NCBI GenBank assembly: GCA_025351355.1
Contig: JANXWC010000251.1
Span: 1-64,000 of the forward strand
From: Hyphomicrobiaceae bacterium
Lineage (GTDB): Bacteria > Pseudomonadota > Alphaproteobacteria > Rhizobiales > Hyphomicrobiaceae
Reading direction: 5' to 3'
DNA length: 64,000 nucleotides
Both the position numbers and the translations under genes were made by a program. Shown piece after piece: positions 43,571 to 52,457 of this stretch (positions are counted from its first letter, which is position 1; each line of letters begins with the position of its first letter). The notes under the pieces were generated by a model. It was not told where the DNA came from. It did not search any database and worked only from the letters and a program-made list of their open reading frames with translations.

Positions 43571-44884
43571 ATGAATATCGCGATTGTCGGATGTGGTTAT
43601 GTCGGCTTGGTGACGGGGGCCTGCCTTGCCGACTTCGGCCATAATGTCGTGTGCATCGACCGCGATGCGGAGCGCATCGCCAATCTCACAAATTCGAAGA
43701 TTCCCATATTCGAGCCTGGCCTCGAAGAACTCGTGGCTACGAATGTTGGCGCAGAACAGCTCCGCTTCACAACGGATCTGAAGGCTGCACTCGAAGACGC
43801 GGAAGTTGTCTTCATCGCCGTCGGAACGCCACGTCGTGAGATGGATGGGCACGCCGACCTATCCCATGTCTATGGCGCCGCACGCGAGATCGGAAAATCG
43901 CTGCGCCGCTACTGCGTGGTGGTTACCAAATCGACAGTTCCAGTGGGCACTGCTGACGAGATCGAACGCATCATCACCGAGTGCGCGCCGCCAGATGGTT
44001 TCTCGGTTGCTTCTAACCCGGAATTTCTCCGTGAAGGTGCAGCCATCCGGGACTTCAAGTTTCCCGATCGAATCGTCGTTGGCGCCAGCGATGCACGGGC
44101 GCGCGACGTCATGAATGAAGTTTATCGTCCGCTCTTTATAAATGCCGCTCCAATGATGTTCACGGACCGCCGAACGGCGGAGTTGATCAAGTATGCCGCC
44201 AATGCGTTCCTGGCGACGAAAATTACTTTCATCAACGAGATCGCCGATCTTTGTGAAGCTGTCGGCGCCGATGTCCAATCCGTAGCCCGCGGCATGGGAT
44301 TGGACAATCGTATCGGTACAAAGTTTCTTCATGCCGGCCCCGGTTATGGCGGTTCCTGCTTCCCGAAGGATACTCTGGCGCTTGTCAAATCAGGACAGGA
44401 CCAAGGCGCGCCACAGCGCATCGTCGAAGCGGTCGTACAGATCAACGATCAACGCAAGCGAGCCATGGCGCGTCGGGTCATTGCTGCGTGCGGCAACAGC
44501 GTGCGCGGAAAAAAAATTGGCATACTCGGCCTAACGTTCAAGCCGAATACAGATGACATCAGAGACGCGCCTGCAATTGCGATTGTTAATTCACTTCTAG
44601 ATGCCGGCGCAAAAATTACCGCTTACGATCCACACGGGATGGCGGCGTTCAAAGAACTGTTCCCAGATATTACTTATGGTCACGATGCCTACCAGTGTGC
44701 CGACGGCGCGAGCGCACTTGTCATCGTCACCGAGTGGGAAGGCTTTCGTGCGCTAAATCTGAAGCGCATCAGGCCGACAATGGACGAACCGCTCATAGTG
44801 GACTTGCGAAATATTTATCCGCCCACGGTCGTTGCTCAACACGGTTTTCGCTATGTCAGCGTCGGCCGTGGGACCAAAAACTAG
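43571..44884 (+). CDS. ugd: UDP-glucose 6-dehydrogenase
   Basis: Oxidises UDP-glucose to UDP-glucuronate with two NAD+. The 437-residue protein has IAIVGCGYVGLVTGACLADFG (residues 3-23), IFEPGLEELV, VFIAVGTPRR, VTKSTVPVGT and NPEFLREGAAIRDF. The catalytic cysteine is near 260 in GPGYGGSCFPKDTLAL, and GLTFKPNTDDIRDAP is in the C-terminal domain. It closes the operon and feeds UDP-glucuronate to the UXS enzyme made by the operon's first gene. Confidence 0.96.
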   Translation: MNIAIVGCGYVGLVTGACLADFGHNVVCIDRDAERIANLTNSKIPIFEPGLEELVATNVGAEQLRFTTDLKAALEDAEVVFIAVGTPRREMDGHADLSHVYGAAREIGKSLRRYCVVVTKSTVPVGTADEIERIITECAPPDGFSVASNPEFLREGAAIRDFKFPDRIVVGASDARARDVMNEVYRPLFINAAPMMFTDRRTAELIKYAANAFLATKITFINEIADLCEAVGADVQSVARGMGLDNRIGTKFLHAGPGYGGSCFPKDTLALVKSGQDQGAPQRIVEAVVQINDQRKRAMARRVIAACGNSVRGKKIGILGLTFKPNTDDIRDAPAIAIVNSLLDAGAKITAYDPHGMAAFKELFPDITYGHDAYQCADGASALVIVTEWEGFRALNLKRIRPTMDEPLIVDLRNIYPPTVVAQHGFRYVSVGRGTKN

Positions 44885-44957
44885 CCGCGCAGAAATTCTG
44901 AATTGCGCACGCAAAAGAGTTGGTTGCGGCGGGATGTAGGGATGTCAATAGATCCCC

Positions 44958-45734
44958 ATGATTTGGCTAATGACGAGCAAGATTTTGGCTGCGATCAGCA
45001 CGCCCATGATGATGACCGTCGTAGCCGTTGCTAGCGCTGCCATGCGAGAACGACGCGCGCGCCGTTTTGGCTTTTGGTTCGCGCTCTTCACCATTGGACA
45101 AGTGTTGGCGTTTTCAACGCCAGTGGTCGCGAAATGGCTGACACGAGCACTCGAACAGCAGTTCCCGGCACAGCCGATTACCCAGTTTGCTCACGCGGAC
45201 GTTGCTGTAGTGCTGGGTGGCGCAACTCGCGGCGCCAAAGCGGCGCGCCTCGAAGTCGAGTTGGGCTCCGCTGGCAATCGCGTGCTCTACGCTGCACGCC
45301 TTTACAAAGCTGGCAAAGTCGATCGCATCATTATTTCGGCGGGCAATCTTACGCCACATCCGACCGATCCGCGCGAAGCGGACGATATCGCAAAACTTCT
45401 GACGGAATTCGGTGTTCCGCGGTCTGCGATCCTATTGGAGAGCGAAAGCCGTACGACGCGGGAGAATGCTGAGCAGACACGGGACATCTGGCTCAAACAC
45501 GGCATTCAGTCGGGCCTCCTAGTAACGTCGGCATTGCACATGGCTCGGGCGATGGTGGAGTTTCGGCGACACGGCCTGCCGGTGATCCCGGCAACGACAG
45601 ATGTTCTCGAAAGCGGGGCAATATATGATTCACCGCTGGATATTATTCCGTCGGCTGCGGCGTTGGCGAGAAGCACGGAAGTATTGCGCGAAATGTTGGG
45701 GTGGGCCGTGGCTACCCTGAGACCGTACCCGTGA
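44958..45734 (+). CDS. YdcF/SanA-family (DUF218) membrane protein
   Basis: A 258-residue protein with one or two N-terminal membrane helices (about 8-24 and 38-58) and a DUF218 domain. It has ADVAVVLGGATRGAKAARLE (about 78-97), GKVDRIIISAGN, EADDIAKLLTEFGVP, LLESESRTTRENAEQT and LVTSALHMARAMVEFRRHG. This is the same family as the 7575-8300 protein at the other end of the locus, with little identity outside the motifs. Likely acts on an envelope glycan intermediate; the exact reaction is unknown. It ends 22 bases from the convergent NusG paralogue gene. Confidence 0.88.
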   Translation: MIWLMTSKILAAISTPMMMTVVAVASAAMRERRARRFGFWFALFTIGQVLAFSTPVVAKWLTRALEQQFPAQPITQFAHADVAVVLGGATRGAKAARLEVELGSAGNRVLYAARLYKAGKVDRIIISAGNLTPHPTDPREADDIAKLLTEFGVPRSAILLESESRTTRENAEQTRDIWLKHGIQSGLLVTSALHMARAMVEFRRHGLPVIPATTDVLESGAIYDSPLDIIPSAAALARSTEVLREMLGWAVATLRPYP

Positions 45735-45756
45735 CTTAAGCGCGGTTCCAGGTCGC

Positions 45757-46293
45757 CTATGGAGCAAGCGGTCGGACCGCGCGCACATCTGTAGTGAACG
45801 CGACTGGCCGGTGCAGCAATTCGAGCATGACGACAATACGATCCGCATCTTTCAGCGCCACTATTTTGGCGACGACACCCTCAAAGGCATTACTGACAAA
45901 CTGGACGGAATCCCCAATCTCATATGGGTTTTCCGGCCTGACGACGGCGCCCTCCAATTCACGTGCTTTCAATGCATCAATGAACCCGCCATCAAGTAAG
46001 GCCGGGCGATCACCGGCCTTTACGATGCGTCGCACACCGAATGTCGAGCCAATAGGCGACCATTGTTGTATTGCCGGATCAAGGGCCACGAAAACGTATC
46101 CGGGGAATAGGGGCTTCAGAATATCTCGCAACCGACGCGCGTGCGAGGTGCGACGCAGAACACGCGGACAATAGGGTTCGTAGCCCTGTCGGGAGAGTTG
46201 CTCGACGACCGCCATTTCCCGGTGCGGCTGCGTATTGACGACCGCGAACTGTTGATACTTCTGTAGCAGATCGGGCGGAACGCGTTGCAGCAT
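45757..46293 (-). CDS. NusG-family elongation factor paralogue (RfaH-like)
   Basis: A 178-residue transcription elongation factor. The NGN domain at about 10-110 reads FAVVNTQPHREMAVVEQL, GYEPYCPRVLRRT and ILKPLFPGYVFVALD. GVRRIVKAGDRPALL follows, with the spacing of E. coli RfaH (EPLFPNYLFVEFD in that protein). The C-terminal KOW domain has IGDSVQFVSNAFEGVVAKIVAL and a RfaH-like tail. It is not the housekeeping NusG, which sits with secE and the rpl genes. Start uncertain: ATG 46293 or GTG 46329. Its position beside the glycan operon and the ops-like element in that operon's leader suggest it is the dedicated antiterminator. Confidence 0.88.
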   Translation of the reverse strand: MLQRVPPDLLQKYQQFAVVNTQPHREMAVVEQLSRQGYEPYCPRVLRRTSHARRLRDILKPLFPGYVFVALDPAIQQWSPIGSTFGVRRIVKAGDRPALLDGGFIDALKARELEGAVVRPENPYEIGDSVQFVSNAFEGVVAKIVALKDADRIVVMLELLHRPVAFTTDVRAVRPLAP

Positions 46294-46470
46294 GTCGACG
46301 GTAACATCCCCTTCAGCCAAGCATGGCACCTTTGGCCAGCCAAGATCTGTTAATTCCTATCATCGCGATAAGACATTGTCGGCATTAATATTTCCGACAC
46401 ATTCGACGCCCGATGGCAACGCCATATCGCGCAATGAATCAACCGCCGGTTCACCCCACCACCGTATCAC

Positions 46471-47145
46471 TTAAAGTGGTGCACCAATAACAAGTGTCCA
46501 AAAGGTCTTGAATTCCGTCTTTGGATCCTGAACCAGCGCGATCCCCATATGCTCGACATCGCCCAGAAGCAAGTTCTTGTTATGCCCGGCACTTTCCTGC
46601 CAACCCTTCATGACTTCGACGATGCTAGCCTGTCCCGTTCCGACATTCTCGGCAGCGACTTTGGCATTGTAGCCACTGCGCTTCACGCGATCCCAGGGGT
46701 TGGATCCGTCCGAACCGTAATGTGAGATACGATCCCACTTGGCGAGATCGCGGCTGTGGGCCTTGGCCGCTTCGGTCAAAGCTGCATTGAGCTTCAATGG
46801 CTTCAAACCCTTGCTCTGTCGGTAGGCGTTAACCACGTCACGCGCTTGTTCGGCGTCGAGTTTAGTCGCGCCGTAGTCACGATCTGAAAGCGCGCCGGCT
46901 GGCGCTTTCTCGTACTGGCCAGCCGGAGCCTTGTCGTCGGCGCGAGCGAGCTTGAGGTTCGAATTTGATTTGCGGGAACTCTGCGGGTCACCACCAAGGG
47001 CGCCACGCGTATCGGTATCGACCGCGGCGGTCTTAGAAACGAGTGGACTTTGCGCAAATCCCGAGGAAAGGCTCGCGCCACCAATCGAGCAACCTGCCAC
47101 TGCCAACGCTATCGACAGCGCACAAGGCACCAAAAGACGGCTCAT
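46471..47145 (-). CDS. CAP-domain (SCP-like) lipoprotein
   Basis: A 224-residue lipoprotein. ATG 47145 has GGAG at the right distance and starts a signal peptide with lipobox VAGC (cysteine near residue 19). A low-complexity linker leads to the CAP domain (about 93-222): VVNAYRQSKGLKPLKLNAAL, AAKAHSRDLAKWDRISHYG with the conserved His, AAENVGTGQ (Glu), GWQESAGHNKNLLLGDVEHMGIAL with the second His, and a final FWTLVIG. Bacterial CAP proteins act in the envelope but mostly lack a known reaction. A strong CtrA-type site lies just upstream. It is transcribed in the same direction as the NusG paralogue, 141-177 bases before it. Confidence 0.9.
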   Translation of the reverse strand: MSRLLVPCALSIALAVAGCSIGGASLSSGFAQSPLVSKTAAVDTDTRGALGGDPQSSRKSNSNLKLARADDKAPAGQYEKAPAGALSDRDYGATKLDAEQARDVVNAYRQSKGLKPLKLNAALTEAAKAHSRDLAKWDRISHYGSDGSNPWDRVKRSGYNAKVAAENVGTGQASIVEVMKGWQESAGHNKNLLLGDVEHMGIALVQDPKTEFKTFWTLVIGAPL

Positions 47146-47180
47146 CAGGTTACTCCAACGCAACTACAACGACCTTTACG

Positions 47181-47218
47181 GGCTTAACCATGCTCACAAA
47201 TGGTTAAGCCAGCCTTAA
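47181..47218 (-). promoter_or_regulatory. CtrA-type binding site with a 10-bp inverted repeat
   Basis: Read on the - strand, TTAA-N7-TTAACCAT spans 47218-47200, matching the alphaproteobacterial CtrA consensus exactly. Its downstream half also pairs with a second TTAACC: GGCTTAACCA (47181-47190) and TGGTTAAGCC (47201-47210) are a perfect 10-bp inverted repeat with a 10-base spacer. The site ends 36 bases upstream of the CAP lipoprotein start at 47145. Confidence 0.65.
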
Positions 47219-47381
47219 TCGCCTCTCCCCGTCGGCGCCCCGCGAAACCGAAATGGTGCGATGGATAGAGACAGTAGAAACGTGGCGCCAATTCGTCCGC
47301 GCGAAGTCAGACTAAGGGCCGGGGGAGGGGATTACGGTCACACCAGGCGACACCCGTTGCCCTCCGGCACGGCCTAATCCT

Positions 47382-47651
47382 TTATTCCTGCCGAAATGCC
47401 TCTGTGCCCGTAGGTGTGCCGCCAGGCCCCAGGGTCAGTTTCTCGACCTTGGCCTCAGCCTGCTTGAGCAACCGGTCGCAATGATCCTTGAGCGCCTCGC
47501 CGCGTTCATAGATAGAAATGCTCTCCTCCAGCTCCACGTCGCCACGCTCAAGGCGACCGACGATGTGCTCGAGTTCCTTCAAAGCACGCTCAAACGCCAT
47601 TTCACGAATATCGGCGTGACGCGTAGGTGCAGACTTGGCTGCCGGCTGCAT
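47382..47651 (-). CDS. xseB: Exodeoxyribonuclease VII small subunit
   Basis: The 89-residue small subunit of ExoVII, a nuclease for single-stranded DNA. It has the family core [28 protein letters not shown] (about 18-45) followed by [25 protein letters not shown], forming the expected helical hairpin. AGGAAG precedes the ATG. It follows the deacetylase-like gene by 25 bases in the same direction, a common alphaproteobacterial arrangement. The 236-base gap on its downstream side contains the CtrA-type site and no gene. Confidence 0.95.
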   Translation of the reverse strand: MQPAAKSAPTRHADIREMAFERALKELEHIVGRLERGDVELEESISIYERGEALKDHCDRLLKQAEAKVEKLTLGPGGTPTGTEAFRQE

Positions 47652-47676
47652 ATCGCTTCCTATCGCTGCATTACGT

Positions 47677-48621
47677 TCAGGCGGCGCCGTCCATCAGCAC
47701 CTTGACGTGCAGCGCAACGGACCGGGCCAGTGCGCGAAGGTCATAACCGCCTTCGAGCATCGAAACCAGCCTCCCGTGGCACTGCTTGTGAGCAACGTCG
47801 ACCAACTTGGCCGTAATCCACTCAAAATCCTCTTCTTTAAGACGCAAATTGGCCAACGGGTCGTCCTCGTGAGCGTCAAACCCCGCTGAGACGAGAATGA
47901 TATCCGGCGAAAAATTCTTCAGCGCTGGCAGAACGCGTGATTCCATTGCCTCGCGAAAAAGGCTACCGCCGTCCCCCGGACGCAATGGCGCATTGCAAAT
48001 ATTGCCGACGCCCGTTTCCGACAGCGCGCCAGTACCTGGAAAAAGCGGCATCTGGTGTGTCGATGCCAGAAAAAGATCTTTGTCCGACCAGAAAATATCT
48101 TGTGTGCCGTTGCCATGATGAACGTCGAAATCGACGACGGCGATGCGTTCGGCTCCGAATTTCTGGCGCGCATAAAGGGCGGCAATAGCGACGTTGTCGA
48201 ATAGGCAAAATCCCATAGCTGACGCTCGCTCGGCGTGATGACCACAGGGTCGCACGGCACAAAAAGCATTGCTGTGCTGGCCCGCCATCACCGCATCAAC
48301 CGCCATCATGCCGGCGCCAACGGCACGTAAGGCAGCTTCCCACGTGCCCGGCGACATGACGGTATCTGGATCGAGGCGGACGGAGGCCTGGCCGGGCGCG
48401 GGACGCACTTCCTTCAATGCGGCAAGATACTCTCGGTCGTGTGCGAAAAGAATCGCGTCCTCGACATCGTCGCGCAGCGGCGCATCCACCCTGGCCAGAC
48501 CGTCAAAAAATGTATGACTGAGGGCTTTATGGATTGCACGCAAACGATCCGGTCGCTCGGGATGCCCCTCGCCCGTATCGTGTTCCAGAAAACTCGGATG
48601 AGAAACAAGCAACGTCGACAT
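47677..48621 (-). CDS. Histone-deacetylase-family (class II, AcuC/HDAH-like) hydrolase
   Basis: A 314-residue zinc amidohydrolase. It has [15 protein letters not shown] near the start, [20 protein letters not shown] (about 125-144, the active-site His pair), [17 protein letters not shown] (zinc Asp and His, about 162-178) and [18 protein letters not shown] (zinc Asp). Such bacterial enzymes deacetylate polyamines or protein lysines; the substrate here is unknown. It is upstream of xseB and probably co-transcribed with it. The 235-base gap before the sterol desaturase gene should hold two divergent promoters. Confidence 0.93.
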   Translation of the reverse strand: MSTLLVSHPSFLEHDTGEGHPERPDRLRAIHKALSHTFFDGLARVDAPLRDDVEDAILFAHDREYLAALKEVRPAPGQASVRLDPDTVMSPGTWEAALRAVGAGMMAVDAVMAGQHSNAFCAVRPCGHHAERASAMGFCLFDNVAIAALYARQKFGAERIAVVDFDVHHGNGTQDIFWSDKDLFLASTHQMPLFPGTGALSETGVGNICNAPLRPGDGGSLFREAMESRVLPALKNFSPDIILVSAGFDAHEDDPLANLRLKEEDFEWITAKLVDVAHKQCHGRLVSMLEGGYDLRALARSVALHVKVLMDGAA

Positions 48622-48856
48622 TCAGCGGCGGCCTCCGGTCGGATATGTATGAGCATAGCGAAGACGCCGGCGGGAAAGAACCGAAATTTCAATAACCCGT
48701 CGCCGCGCGACGGCCGTCCAACACCACTTTTTCGAGTGCTGCAGCCTGTCCATACCGGCACTACCAACGAGAAAATGATCAAACTGACGCCGGAGATAAC
48801 CGTCTGTTAAACCGTGTGATGCTCAATGTCCCTGAAATGGAACGGGGATAACGCCG

Positions 48857-49732
48857 ATGGAAGTCCTGTGGTCGATGTTTACAGGTGTTGAAAAATTCCT
48901 GATCGCCCAGTTGCCTTGGGTGATCGGGCTCTCGGTACTATTTACCATATTGAGCCTGTTTAAGACTGCGGCGTGCAATCCCGGCCGGCCCTGGTGGCGG
49001 AGCCGCGACCTGCTAACCGATATTCAATATTTCTTCTTTCTGCCAATCATCACGCCCTACGCCCGCCTTATCGTCATGCTACTGGTGGCTGCCGGTATGC
49101 GCGGTGTGATGTCGGAAGACGACGTCACGGATTACATATCCAACGGCAAAGGACCGATCAGCCAGTTGCCGTACTGGGGTCAACTGGCGTTCTATGTGAT
49201 CGGAACAGACTTCCTGATGTATTGGGCGCATCGGGTGTTCCACGGTTCCACGCTGTGGCCGTTTCACGCCGTGCATCACTCTGCACTCGACGTCGACTGG
49301 ACCACCACTTATCGCGCTCATCCCGTCAACCAGATGCTGGGCAGCGGACTGGTTACGATCTTCATGATCATTATCGGCGTGCCACCGGCGATCATGATTG
49401 CGATGGTGCCATTCGACACTTTATCGGCAGCATTCGTGCACGCCAATCTCAACATTACCTTGGGCCCGCTGAAATACATCGTCGCCACGCCCGTGTTTCA
49501 TCGGTGGCACCACACCGGCGTCGACGAAGGTGGAGACTCCAACTTTGCGTCGACCTTCGCGATCTGGGACTACCTGTTCGGCACGTTCTATATGCCGGAG
49601 GGTGTGCTGCCACAGGAGTATGGCGTCGACGATCCGTTGTTCCCCACTACGTGGCATGGCCAGATGATCGTGCCTTTCAAGCAATTCCTCGAGCGTTTGC
49701 AACAAGCGCCGAAGAAGGGACCGGCACTCTAG
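48857..49732 (+). CDS. Sterol desaturase / fatty acid hydroxylase family membrane protein
   Basis: A 291-residue di-iron membrane oxygenase. About four hydrophobic segments surround the histidine boxes: HRVFH (about 125-129), FHAVHH (about 137-142), and FHRWHHTG (about 218-225), with further His in AFVHANLN. The family hydroxylates or desaturates sterols, fatty acids or carotenoids using O2. The substrate is not evident. It converges on the sulfatase-FGE operon, ending 14 bases from it, and is the only + strand gene at that edge of the catabolic island. Confidence 0.9.
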   Translation: MEVLWSMFTGVEKFLIAQLPWVIGLSVLFTILSLFKTAACNPGRPWWRSRDLLTDIQYFFFLPIITPYARLIVMLLVAAGMRGVMSEDDVTDYISNGKGPISQLPYWGQLAFYVIGTDFLMYWAHRVFHGSTLWPFHAVHHSALDVDWTTTYRAHPVNQMLGSGLVTIFMIIIGVPPAIMIAMVPFDTLSAAFVHANLNITLGPLKYIVATPVFHRWHHTGVDEGGDSNFASTFAIWDYLFGTFYMPEGVLPQEYGVDDPLFPTTWHGQMIVPFKQFLERLQQAPKKGPAL

Positions 49733-49745
49733 AGATCTATCAGTT

Positions 49746-50765
49746 TCAAGGCATGGGCGCCTCTAAAACGGTGCGAAAGCCGATGTGGGACGCGCCAACA
49801 GCACTCTCACCGGGCTGCCGTGCAGCCGGACGATAGCGTAGGCAGAAATTTGTAGCGCATAGGAATGATCCGCCCTTTATGACGCGGACGTTGTTTGCGT
49901 CTATGGCATTTATAGCCGATGCAGGGCGATGATGGTCCGAGGTCCAGCTGTCCCTAGTCCACTGCCAGACATTTCCAGCCATGTCGTAGAGACCGTACGC
50001 GTTGGGCGGGAAACAGCCGACCGGCGATGTTCCTTTAAAGCCATTGGTACCCAGATTCAGGACAGGAAACACGCCGCGCCAGTTGTTGGCCTTTGGTTCA
50101 TCAGCCGTATCGGGTTCGTTGCCCCAGGTATAAGACTGACCGCTGAACCCACCGCGAGCAGCGTATTCCCACTGCGCCTCGGTGGGCAATGCGCGATTGC
50201 TCCAGTGCGCATAGGCTTCCGCATCCTCGTAGGCAATTTGGACGACGGGATGCCAGCGGCGACGCGTGATGTCGCTACCGGGACCCTCAGGGTGACGCCA
50301 ATTCGCGCCTTCCACAAAGCGCCACCACCGGCTGGGATCGGCAAGTTCCACAGCATCGATCGGTGGTTTGAATACAAACGCGCCGGGCGGATTGCCGCCG
50401 TTCCATCGCTCTGCGACGGTCGCGTAGCCGGCTTCGCGGACGAAGCGTTCGAATTGGGCGTTGGTAACGTCGTGCGCGTCAATCCAGAAACTACCAACCG
50501 TCGCGTTGATTACCGGCGCCTCCTCGGCGCGAAAATCTTCAGACCCCATGGCAAAAATGCCGCCGGTAATCTTGACCATGCCCGACTGCGGACGGGAGGG
50601 CTTGTCGTCAACTTGGCTGCACACTTGCGGCAAAGATGTTTCGGCGACGCGCATCTGCCACGCCAACAAAACGGCGCTACCAGATAAAATCGCCAGGGCT
50701 GCGATCCCTGCTCGAACCGGGTATGCGTGGATTTGGGTGAGGTAGGTTCTCGATCGACAGAACAT
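49746..50765 (-). CDS. Formylglycine-generating enzyme (sulfatase maturation factor), membrane-anchored
   Basis: A 339-residue FGE-sulfatase family (SUMF1-like) enzyme that converts the active-site Cys of type I sulfatases to C-alpha-formylglycine. An N-terminal hydrophobic segment (IAALAILSGSAVLLAW, about 21-36) should anchor it in the membrane facing the periplasm. The catalytic core has MVKITGGIFAMGS, DAHDVTNAQFERFV, LPTEAQWEYAARGG, YDMAGNVWQWTRD and the two active-site cysteines with the same spacing as human FGE (GGSFLCATNFCLRYRPAAR). The ATG at 50765 shares its A with the stop of the sulfatase gene (TGATG), so translation is coupled to the substrate protein. Confidence 0.93.
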   Translation of the reverse strand: MFCRSRTYLTQIHAYPVRAGIAALAILSGSAVLLAWQMRVAETSLPQVCSQVDDKPSRPQSGMVKITGGIFAMGSEDFRAEEAPVINATVGSFWIDAHDVTNAQFERFVREAGYATVAERWNGGNPPGAFVFKPPIDAVELADPSRWWRFVEGANWRHPEGPGSDITRRRWHPVVQIAYEDAEAYAHWSNRALPTEAQWEYAARGGFSGQSYTWGNEPDTADEPKANNWRGVFPVLNLGTNGFKGTSPVGCFPPNAYGLYDMAGNVWQWTRDSWTSDHHRPASAINAIDANNVRVIKGGSFLCATNFCLRYRPAARQPGESAVGASHIGFRTVLEAPMP

Positions 50766-52429
50766 CAGTTAGCCCAATTGATATATTCGGCATTGGGTTG
50801 GGACGGAAAGCTCATTGGCTGGTCAATCATAATTGGCGCCTGCAGCAGGGATGGCCACGCGGGCTTTGACTGCTCTGCATCCAATTTTGTCAGATCAGCC
50901 ATCAATTCCTGGCGTTTGGCCACATTGGTCTCCGCCAGATTTGTCTGCTCTGTTGGATCAACAGCGAGGTCGAACAACCAAACCTTCTTCGGAACCTCTG
51001 AAACCTGGAGTTTCCAATTTCCGGCCAATAGCACTTTGTAGTCGCCACTCCGCCAATACAGTGACTTGTGGGGCGCTTCTGTTGCAACACCCGTGACGTG
51101 GCGTACGAGATCGACGCCGTCGAGAGTGCGATCCGTTGGCACTGCCGCTGAAGCGGTCGCGGCAGCAGTCGCAAAAATATCGACATGGGCTATGGGCTTG
51201 TCGAAAATAGTCTTGGGTGGAATGCGCGCCGGCCACTTCATGAAAAATGGGATATGTAGCCCGCCCTCGAAGAATGTCGCCTTCCAACCACGGAAGGGCT
51301 TGTTGATGTCGGGCAAGCCGATGTAATGCGCGCCGCCGTTGTCGCTGGTGAAGATGACGAGCGTATTGTCGTCGAGCCCATTGTCCTTCAGCGCGTCCAA
51401 TACGTAACCGATACTGCGGTCAAGCGAGCGGACCATCGCGGCATAGACGCGCAGACGATGGTCCTTGATATCGGAAAGGGTTTCATAGTCTGACTTGAGA
51501 GCTTGCAGCGGCGTGTGCACGGCGTTGTAGGCAAGGTACATGAAAAAGGGTCGGTTCTTATTGGCCACAATTGCACGGGCGGCCTCGTGGCCGAGATAAT
51601 CCGTCATGTACTCGCCTGGCGCAAATTGCTTGGATCCGTTGTAACGTATGCCGAACCCGAGGTTGGCCCACAAAAACTTGTCGATGGGATCGAAGTCCTG
51701 CATCGAGTTGACGACCTCCGCACTGCCTTTGGGCAAGAACATGGATGCACCCGAATAAAACGCCAGAGCCTCGTCGAAACCGCGCGCTTCAGGACGGGTG
51801 GCCGGCGTGCCACCCAGATGCCACTTGCCCAGCATGATCGTGTGATAGGCTTTCTGCTTCATGACCTCGCCGATCATGATTTCGGAGGTGGGAACAGTGA
51901 GTAGATCAATGTGATCCGGTATCTGATCTTCCAATTCCGAATGATACATCATCGGATGCCCGTTGGTTGCGGGAAAGGTGCTGATCAGGCGTGAGAACGC
52001 TTTTGGCGCTGGCGTGAATTCAAAACCGAAGCGCGTCGCATAGCGGCCAGTCATAATCGCGGCCCGCGATGGTGCACACGTTGCGTTGCCCGCATACGCC
52101 TGCATGAATGTTGCGCCGTCCAGGCCGATGGAATTGATACGCGGCGTCGGCACGGCACCGTTGGCAACGCCGCCGCGATTGAATGAAAGATCGTTCCAAC
52201 CGAGATCGTCGGCAAGAATTACGATGACATTCGGCGGACGCGATGCACCAGCCGACGGCGGCGTTGCCGGCCCTGCTTGCCAAGACACCGGCTGCGTCGG
52301 TCCGATGGGATCGCGAAACGATGCCACCAGCCCTGGCAGATAATACCAATAGCGCTGCCAGCCTAGCCACCCCGCCGCACCGAGGACGGCAAGCACAACA
52401 AGAACAATGCGACCCGACGACAACTTCAT
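50765..52429 (-). CDS. Type I (formylglycine-dependent) sulfatase, arylsulfatase-like
   Basis: A 554-residue sulfatase with an N-terminal membrane anchor (IVLVVLAVLGAAGWLGW, about 7-23). The metal-binding start VIVILADDLGWNDLSF (about 67-82), the formylglycine motif CAPSRAAIMTGR (Cys about 118), KWHLGG, SLDRSIGYVLDAL and FTSDNGGAHY are all present. It hydrolyses sulfate esters, releasing alcohol or phenol. The Cys-type active site needs FGE, which is encoded by the next gene. ATG 52429 is preferred over the upstream in-frame start at 52468 because it begins the signal anchor. The substrate is unknown; adjacent alcohol- and ketone-handling enzymes hint at an alkyl or steroid-like sulfate. Confidence 0.94.
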   Translation of the reverse strand: MKLSSGRIVLVVLAVLGAAGWLGWQRYWYYLPGLVASFRDPIGPTQPVSWQAGPATPPSAGASRPPNVIVILADDLGWNDLSFNRGGVANGAVPTPRINSIGLDGATFMQAYAGNATCAPSRAAIMTGRYATRFGFEFTPAPKAFSRLISTFPATNGHPMMYHSELEDQIPDHIDLLTVPTSEIMIGEVMKQKAYHTIMLGKWHLGGTPATRPEARGFDEALAFYSGASMFLPKGSAEVVNSMQDFDPIDKFLWANLGFGIRYNGSKQFAPGEYMTDYLGHEAARAIVANKNRPFFMYLAYNAVHTPLQALKSDYETLSDIKDHRLRVYAAMVRSLDRSIGYVLDALKDNGLDDNTLVIFTSDNGGAHYIGLPDINKPFRGWKATFFEGGLHIPFFMKWPARIPPKTIFDKPIAHVDIFATAAATASAAVPTDRTLDGVDLVRHVTGVATEAPHKSLYWRSGDYKVLLAGNWKLQVSEVPKKVWLFDLAVDPTEQTNLAETNVAKRQELMADLTKLDAEQSKPAWPSLLQAPIMIDQPMSFPSQPNAEYINWAN

Positions 52430-52457
52430 GTTCTCGATCCCTTTTTTCACACAAGCC

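Noticed and set aside
46441-46490. GGTTCACCCC-like word as a tRNA T-loop
   Set aside because: No matching acceptor stem or anticodon arm around it; no tRNA was found in any gap.
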